Below, piece after piece: positions 6,166 to 10,404 of a stretch of DNA of 10,404 bases (its first letter is position 1; each line of letters begins with the position of its first letter). Under the pieces are notes generated by a model, which saw nothing but the letters and a program-made list of their open reading frames with translations, searched no databases and was not told the origin of the DNA. This DNA comes from Maritimibacter sp. GTDB taxonomy: Bacteria > Pseudomonadota > Alphaproteobacteria > Rhodobacterales > Rhodobacteraceae. The stretch is taken from positions 1 through 10,404 of the forward strand of contig JAGRMP010000003.1 of assembly GCA_020441225.1 (NCBI GenBank). The letters run 5' to 3'. The position numbers and the translations under genes are program-made.

Positions 6166-7377
6166 TCAATGCGCCGCCAGCCCGGCGTTGGTGTCGAGCA
6201 GGAACTGGCGGAATATCGGCGCGCTCGCCGCACCGATCCCGCGCGCATTCGGCCCGATTCCCCCGGCCTCGACCACCGGTGTGATCAACCCGCGCTTGTC
6301 CTGGTTGGCAAGGTAGCGTCGGGTCCGGACCACCAGCTCGCGGCGCACGTCGTCGGGAAAGGCACCGTCGATCACGATCGCCTCGAAATCGATCACCGAA
6401 CAGATCGTGAGCGAGGCCTTCGCAAGCTCCTGCGCGGTCTGGCCGATCCAGGGGTCGACGAACCGCCGGATCCCGCTCCAGTCCTGCGGCATCTGCCACA
6501 ACCCGACGGGATCGAGCCCGGCTTCCTTCACCCGCTTTTCGAGCAGGTTGAGCGAGGCCACGTCGATCAGTTGCTGCGATTCGCCGTGCGGCCCGGTCGT
6601 GCGTATCGAGCCCAGCGCGCCGGCGTTGCCGCGGTTGCCCTCGAAGACCGTCCGGTTCAGCACCACGCCGCCGCCGATGAGCGAGCCGATGAAGAAATAG
6701 GCGTAGTCGCGAAACCCCTTGCCGCGGCCGAACAGGTGCTCGGCGCGGCAGGCCGCGGTGGCGTCGTTGATGACCTGCACCGGCAGGTCCGTGAACCGCG
6801 CCACCTCGCCGACGAAATCGACGTTCTTCCAGCGTCGGAACCGCTCGGCCTCGACCCCCGACAGATCGTGCCATTTCCAGAATTCGAACGGCGTCGCCAG
6901 GCCGATTCCGCAGACCCGAGCGCGCATGTCGGGCGAAAGATCCGCGAACAGGGCCTCGAGACTGGTTTCAAGGAATCCGAAGACCTCGTCGGGCAACGGG
7001 TAGGCATAGGTGGTGTGGATCTGGTTGCGGACCGCGCCGACCAGGTCGAGCAGCACCAGATCGGCGCTGCGCCGGCCGATCTTCATGCCCACGCCGAGCA
7101 CTCCGTCGGGGTTGAGCTCCATCGGGATCGAGGGTTTGCCCACCTTGCCGCGGATCGGCTCGCCGCGCCGAAGGATGCCGTCGTTCTCCAGCTTCCGCAG
7201 GATGATCGACACGGTCTGGGGCGACAGGCCAATCCGGCGTGCCACCTCGGCCCCCGGCAGGGCGCCGCCCCTTTGCAAGAGCGACAGGATCAGGCGTTCG
7301 TTATGGTCGCGAACCCCGCTCTGGTTCACGCCGCCCACAATCCTGCTCTGCCTGCCGCCATCCATGGCGCCGACCAT
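6166..7377 (-). CDS. frcR: ROK-family transcriptional repressor of the fructose ABC transporter
   Basis: ROK regulators bind DNA with an N-terminal winged helix and sense a sugar or sugar phosphate through a kinase-like C-terminal domain. The 403-residue protein has a MarR-like winged helix at about 26-72, with helix-turn-helix core GAEVARRIGLSPQTVSIILRK (42-62). The ROK fold follows, with GVGMKIGRRSADLVLLDL (95-112), GIGLATP (157-163), VINDATAA with D205, and IGSLIGGGVVLN (230-241). The usual ROK AGEIGH and CxCGxxGC zinc motifs are absent: the equivalent stretch reads NAGALGSIRTTGPHGE. Sugar kinase activity is therefore unlikely. The ATG at 7377 has a strong site GGGAGGAG six to seven bases upstream. 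It is divergent from frcBCA, the same layout as Sinorhizobium meliloti frcR-frcBCAK, which supports the name. It probably also represses itself through the shared region. Confidence 0.88.
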   Translation of the reverse strand: MVGAMDGGRQSRIVGGVNQSGVRDHNERLILSLLQRGGALPGAEVARRIGLSPQTVSIILRKLENDGILRRGEPIRGKVGKPSIPMELNPDGVLGVGMKIGRRSADLVLLDLVGAVRNQIHTTYAYPLPDEVFGFLETSLEALFADLSPDMRARVCGIGLATPFEFWKWHDLSGVEAERFRRWKNVDFVGEVARFTDLPVQVINDATAACRAEHLFGRGKGFRDYAYFFIGSLIGGGVVLNRTVFEGNRGNAGALGSIRTTGPHGESQQLIDVASLNLLEKRVKEAGLDPVGLWQMPQDWSGIRRFVDPWIGQTAQELAKASLTICSVIDFEAIVIDGAFPDDVRRELVVRTRRYLANQDKRGLITPVVEAGGIGPNARGIGAASAPIFRQFLLDTNAGLAAH

Positions 7378-7416
7378 ATGTGTCTCCTCCCGGTATAGAA
7401 AGATGACAGGTCGAAA

Positions 7417-7439
7417 AAATAAATCAACTTTATTTATTT
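7417..7439. promoter_or_regulatory. AT-rich inverted repeat, candidate FrcR operator
   Basis: AAATAAAT (7417-7424) and ATTTATTT (7432-7439) are exact reverse complements separated by seven bases. They stand in an AT island within otherwise GC-rich DNA, directly upstream of the frcB -35 hexamer and about 40 bases ahead of the frcR start. AT-rich dyads are typical of ROK repressor sites such as those of NagC and Mlc. The assignment to FrcR is inferred from position. Confidence 0.6.
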
Positions 7440-7440
7440 A

Positions 7441-7469
7441 TTGACAGCCGCCCGGGAATCTCGTTCTCT
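7441..7469 (+). promoter_or_regulatory. Candidate promoter of frcBCA
   Basis: TTGACA at 7441-7446 is a perfect -35 hexamer. With a 17-base spacer the -10 would be TTCTCT (7464-7469), a poor match, as is common in GC-rich alphaproteobacteria. The predicted transcript would have a leader of about 80-85 bases before frcB. Confidence 0.5.
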
Positions 7470-7558
7470 TGGGAAGAACCTGGCGGGGAGATCCGCACAG
7501 GTTCGGGCTGGGAGGAGACCGGCCTGACATGCCACACGAGAGAGTTCTGGGAGGAACC

Positions 7559-8569
7559 ATGCACAAGCTTCTTTTGACTTCGGCCATCGCACTCGCAGCC
7601 ACGGCCACCGGTGCTTTCGCCGAGACCAGCGCCTGCCTGATCACCAAGACCGACACCAACCCGTTCTTCGTGAAAATGCGCGAAGGCGCCGCCGCCAAGG
7701 CGGAAGAACTGGGGATCGAGCTCAAATCCTATGCCGGCAAGATCGACGGCGACAACGAGAGCCAGGTTGCCGCGATCGAGACCTGCATCGCCGACGGCGC
7801 CTCGGGCATCCTGATCACCGCGTCGGATACCGCCGGCATCGTGCCCTCGATCCAGGCCGCGCGCGATGCGGGTCTCCTGGTGATCGCGCTCGACACCCCG
7901 CTGGAGCCGATCGACTCCGCCGACATGACCTTTGCCACCGACAACTTCCTCGCCGGTGAACTGATCGGCCAGTGGGCCGCCGCCACGCTCGGCGACGCTG
8001 CCGCCGACGCCAAGATCGCGATGCTCGACCTCGCCGTCAGCCAACCCTCGGTCGGCGTGCTGCGCGACCAGGGCTTCCTGCAGGGCTTCGGCATCGACCT
8101 CGGCGACCCGAACAAATGGGGCGACGAGACCGATCCGCGGATCGTCGGCCATGACGTGACCGCCGGCAACGAAGAAGGCGGCCGCAAGGCGATGGAAAAC
8201 CTGCTGATCACCGATCCGGAGATCAACGTGGTCTACACCATCAACGAACCTGCCGCTGCCGGCGCCTACGAGGCGCTCAAGGCCATGGGACGTCAGGACG
8301 ACGTGCTGATCGTCTCGGTCGACGGCGGCTGCCCCGGCGTGCAGAACATCGCCGAAGGCGTGATCGGCGCCACCTCGCAGCAATACCCGCTGCTCATGGC
8401 CTCGCTCGGCATCGAAGCGATCGCCGCCTACGCCGCCGACGGCACCCTGCCGGAAGCGACCGAGGGCAAGGACTTCTTCGACACCGGCGTGGCGCTGGTG
8501 ACCGACAAGCCCGCCGAGGGCGTCGACTCGATCAGCGTCGAAGAGGGCCTCGCGCTCTGCTGGGGCTGA
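7559..8569 (+). CDS. frcB: Fructose ABC transporter, periplasmic substrate-binding protein
   Basis: FrcB captures the sugar in the periplasm and delivers it to FrcC. The 336-residue protein begins with a signal peptide cleaved at AFA|E near residue 21. A type-I periplasmic-binding fold of the ribose/fructose group follows. Recognisable blocks are [20 protein letters not shown] (25-44), [20 protein letters not shown] (57-76), [10 protein letters not shown] (98-107), the [15 protein letters not shown] hinge region (217-231) and [10 protein letters not shown] (242-251). The end is LALCWG. These closely match my memory of Sinorhizobium FrcB, so fructose (also mannose or ribose in that system) is the likely substrate. 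Four cysteines remain in the mature protein (C26, C76, C248, C334). ATG 7559 is chosen for the signal peptide and the GGGAGGA site just upstream. An in-frame ATG at 7529 also follows a CTGGGAGGA copy but would add ten charged residues before the signal. Confidence 0.93.
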   Translation: MHKLLLTSAIALAATATGAFAETSACLITKTDTNPFFVKMREGAAAKAEELGIELKSYAGKIDGDNESQVAAIETCIADGASGILITASDTAGIVPSIQAARDAGLLVIALDTPLEPIDSADMTFATDNFLAGELIGQWAAATLGDAAADAKIAMLDLAVSQPSVGVLRDQGFLQGFGIDLGDPNKWGDETDPRIVGHDVTAGNEEGGRKAMENLLITDPEINVVYTINEPAAAGAYEALKAMGRQDDVLIVSVDGGCPGVQNIAEGVIGATSQQYPLLMASLGIEAIAAYAADGTLPEATEGKDFFDTGVALVTDKPAEGVDSISVEEGLALCWG

Positions 8570-8590
8570 TTTCCCGACCTTGACTATCGG

Positions 8591-8612
8591 AGGGGCGGCC
8601 GCCGCCGCCCCT
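8591..8612 (+). other. Intercistronic hairpin 1 (frcB-frcC)
   Basis: AGGGGCGGC and GCCGCCCCT form a perfect 9-bp GC-rich stem over a CGCC loop, 21 bases past the frcB stop. Only TT follows, so it is unlikely to be a full terminator. It more likely attenuates transcription or protects the frcB mRNA 3' end. Confidence 0.7.
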
Positions 8613-8624
8613 TCACCGTAGACG

Positions 8625-8642
8625 CGGGGGCTTTCGCCTCCG
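8625..8642 (+). other. Intercistronic hairpin 2 (frcB-frcC)
   Basis: CGGGGGC and GCCTCCG pair over a TTTC loop with one G-U wobble, giving a 7-bp stem between the two larger hairpins. Confidence 0.5.
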
Positions 8643-8648
8643 TACACT

Positions 8649-8685
8649 CTTTGTCGAGGGGTGCACCAAGACACCCCCGACAAAG
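8649..8685 (+). other. Intercistronic hairpin 3, just before the frcC ribosome binding site
   Basis: CTTTGTCG plus GGGGTG pairs with CACCCC plus CGACAAAG. This gives 14 base pairs with one bulged A (8657) and an eight-base loop. It ends about five bases before the AGGAGG of frcC, so it may influence access to that site as well as mRNA stability. Confidence 0.7.
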
Positions 8686-8700
8686 CCAGGAGGGGAATTC

Positions 8701-9777
8701 ATGACTGAGACCGAATTCAAGGGTCAGGACTATGAAAGGTCGCTGACAGGCGCCGCCAGCAAGGTGGCCGAATTCGAGGATACCGACCGCGGCGCGCTTC
8801 GACGCTTTCAGCACATTCTGCACGCAACGCCTTCGCTGGTGCCGCTGATCGTGCTGGCCGTCTCGCTGGTCATTTTCGGCGTCCTCGAAGAACGCTTCTT
8901 CCGCGCCGCGACGCTCACGCTGATCATGCAGCAGATCGCCGTCGTGGGCATTCTCGGCGTCGCCCAGAGCCTGGTGATCCTGACCGCCGGCATCGATTTG
9001 TCAGTCGGGGCGTTTGCGGTTTTCACCTCGGTGCTCATGGGGCAGTTCACCTTCCGTTACGGCATCCCGCCCGCGATCTCGATCCTGCTCGGCCTCGCCG
9101 TCGGCACCGGCCTCGGGGCGATCAACGGCTGGCTGGTGGCCAAGATCAAGCTGCCACCCTTCATCGTTACGCTCGGAACCTGGCAGATCGTGCTCGCGGC
9201 CAACTTCATCTATTCGGCCAACGAGACCATCCGCAGCCAGGACATCGAGGCCGAGGCGCCGATCCTCCAGTTCTGGGGCACGAGCTTCAAGGTCGGCGCC
9301 ACCACGGCCACCCTCGCCGTGGTGCTTCTGATCGCCATCGTGGTCATCATGGCCTACATCCTGCGCCAGACCGCCTGGGGTCGGCACACCTACGCGGTCG
9401 GCGACGACCCCGAGGCGGCAGAGCTCGCCGGCGTGCAGGTCAAGCGCCAGCTCATCCAGGTCTACGCCCTTGCGGGTTTCTTCACCGCCGTCGCCGGCTG
9501 GGTGATGATCGGCCGCTACGGCTCGGTCAGCCCCGCCGCCTCGACCGGCCAGATCGGCAACATCCAGGCGATCACCGCGGTGGTGATCGGGGGCATCTCG
9601 TTGTTCGGTGGGCGCGGCTCGATCCTCGGCATGTTCTTCGGCGCGCTGATCGTCGGTGTCTTCGAGCTTGGCCTCAGGATGCTCGGCACCAACCCGCAGC
9701 TCACCTACCTGCTCATCGGCCTGCTCATCATCGTGGCCGTGGCCATCGACCAGTGGATCAGAAAGGTGTCGACATGA
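8701..9777 (+). CDS. frcC: Fructose ABC transporter, permease subunit
   Basis: FrcC forms the inner-membrane channel of the importer, presumably as a dimer. The 358-residue protein is of the RbsC-type permease family. It has a hydrophilic N-terminal extension of about 45 residues and then multiple hydrophobic segments. Family blocks include ILTAGIDLSVGA (93-104), LVAKIKLPPFIVTLGTWQ (125-142), the ATPase-contact loop GRHTYAVGDDPEAAELAGV (217-235) and GGISLFGGRGSILG (287-300). The Sinorhizobium FrcC N-terminal pattern (FQHxLHxTP) and the YSANETIRSQD segment are also present. The ATG at 8701 follows AGGAGG at 8690-8695. The stop TGA overlaps the frcA start in an ATGA arrangement, so these two subunits are likely made in equal amounts. 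In contrast, 131 structured bases separate it from frcB. Confidence 0.92.
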   Translation: MTETEFKGQDYERSLTGAASKVAEFEDTDRGALRRFQHILHATPSLVPLIVLAVSLVIFGVLEERFFRAATLTLIMQQIAVVGILGVAQSLVILTAGIDLSVGAFAVFTSVLMGQFTFRYGIPPAISILLGLAVGTGLGAINGWLVAKIKLPPFIVTLGTWQIVLAANFIYSANETIRSQDIEAEAPILQFWGTSFKVGATTATLAVVLLIAIVVIMAYILRQTAWGRHTYAVGDDPEAAELAGVQVKRQLIQVYALAGFFTAVAGWVMIGRYGSVSPAASTGQIGNIQAITAVVIGGISLFGGRGSILGMFFGALIVGVFELGLRMLGTNPQLTYLLIGLLIIVAVAIDQWIRKVST

Positions 9778-10404
9778 CCCAGACGGTGGAACCCATCCTC
9801 AAGGCCCGCGGCCTCGTCAAACGCTTCGGCAAGGTCACCGCGCTCAACCATTGCGATTTCGACCTCTACCCCGGCGAAGTGCTGGCGGTGATCGGCGACA
9901 ACGGCGCCGGCAAGTCGGTGATGATCAAGTCGCTCTCGGGCGCGATCCGCCCCGACGCGGGCAAGATCACCCTCGAGGGCAAGGAGGTGAATTTCGCTTC
10001 GCCCCTCGACGCGCGCAAGAACGGGATCGAGACGGTCTACCAGACCCTCGCGCTCAGCCCGGCGCTGTCGATCGCGGACAACATGTTCATGGGCCGCGAG
10101 CTGCGCAAGAAAGGGCCGCTTGGCACGTTCCTGAAACAGCTCGACCGCACGGCGATGAACGCCTTCGCCCGCGAGAAGCTGACCGAGCTGGGGCTGATGA
10201 CGATCCAGAACATCTCGCAATCGGTCGAAACCCTCTCGGGCGGCCAGCGCCAGGGCGTGGCGGTGGCGCGCGCCGCCGCCTTCGGCTCCAAGGTCATCAT
10301 CCTCGACGAGCCCACGGCCGCGCTCGGGGTGAAGGAAAGCCGCAAGGTGCTGGAGCTGATCCAGCAGGTCCGCGACCGCGGCATGCCGGTGGTGCTGATC
10401 TCGC
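9774..10404 (+). CDS. frcA: Fructose ABC transporter, ATP-binding subunit (partial, runs off the window)
   Basis: FrcA hydrolyses ATP on the cytoplasmic side to drive uptake. The 210 residues visible contain Walker A GDNGAGKS (41-48), the Q-loop glutamine Q90 in VYQ, the ABC signature LSGGQ (154-158) and Walker B VIILDE (174-179) followed by PTAALGV. The residue after Walker A is Val rather than the usual Thr. The H-loop and C-terminus lie beyond the window. The start overlaps the frcC stop by four bases. RbsA/XylG proteins carry two ATPase domains (about 500 residues), whereas Sinorhizobium FrcA has one (about 260). The window ends too early to see which applies, though the neighbours favour the single-domain form. 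Confidence 0.9.
   Translation, partial: MTQTVEPILKARGLVKRFGKVTALNHCDFDLYPGEVLAVIGDNGAGKSVMIKSLSGAIRPDAGKITLEGKEVNFASPLDARKNGIETVYQTLALSPALSIADNMFMGRELRKKGPLGTFLKQLDRTAMNAFAREKLTELGLMTIQNISQSVETLSGGQRQGVAVARAAAFGSKVIILDEPTAALGVKESRKVLELIQQVRDRGMPVVLIS

Noticed and set aside
4574..6316. Plus-strand open frame of 580 codons in another frame of the chemoreceptor
   Set aside because: Extremely Arg-rich product produced by the third-position GC bias of the receptor gene.
6145..7398. Plus-strand open frame of 417 codons opposite frcR
   Set aside because: Shadow of the ROK regulator; no family features.
7430..8683. Minus-strand open frame of 417 codons opposite frcB
   Set aside because: Shadow of the binding-protein gene; Gly/Val/Asp-rich antisense pattern without motifs.
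8649..8685. Hairpin 3 as an intrinsic terminator ending the frcB transcript
   Set aside because: No T-run follows, and a ribosome binding site for frcC comes directly after, so the operon most likely continues.

Overview
The window is GC-rich (roughly two-thirds G+C by eye) and reads as chromosomal DNA of an alphaproteobacterium, most likely a Rhodobacteraceae-type organism. The reasons are the frcR-frcBCA layout with proteins closely resembling the Sinorhizobium fructose importer, the style of the small exported proteins, and clustered GANTC (CcrM-type) sites. I see no mobile element, CRISPR array, tRNA or rRNA.

Left part (1-2716). Bases 1-103 are non-coding and hold a perfect DnaA-box sequence and three GANTC sites. 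Ribonuclease HII (rnhB, minus strand) follows, then a 365-base gap with a good minus-strand intrinsic terminator. That terminator serves a 159-residue exported protein built from two Cys-containing repeats. Across a 162-base divergent region containing inverted repeats lies a two-gene plus-strand unit: a 100-residue exported protein overlapping by 29 bases a 233-residue protein with two N-terminal membrane segments and a C-terminal winged-helix domain of OmpR type. This looks like a membrane-anchored one-component regulator with a periplasmic partner, and it is the least conventional system in the window.

Middle (2717-6165). A 30-bp near-perfect palindrome and four GANTC sites fill the space before an unrecognised 114-residue minus-strand protein. 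A large methyl-accepting chemotaxis protein (819 residues, double HAMP, large periplasmic sensor) follows on the plus strand. Its stop codon lies at the start of a 15-bp tandem repeat of about six units.

Right part (6166-10404). A fructose-type ABC importer locus: the ROK-family repressor frcR (minus) is divergent from frcB (periplasmic binding protein), frcC (permease) and frcA (ATPase, cut by the window end). The divergent region carries an AT-rich inverted repeat beside a perfect -35 hexamer. Three consecutive hairpins separate frcB from frcC, while frcC and frcA overlap by four bases. FrcB captures the sugar in the periplasm, FrcC moves it through the inner membrane, FrcA powers transport, and FrcR presumably represses the operon when sugar is absent. 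The sugar kinase gene (frcK) that follows frcA in Sinorhizobium would lie beyond the window.
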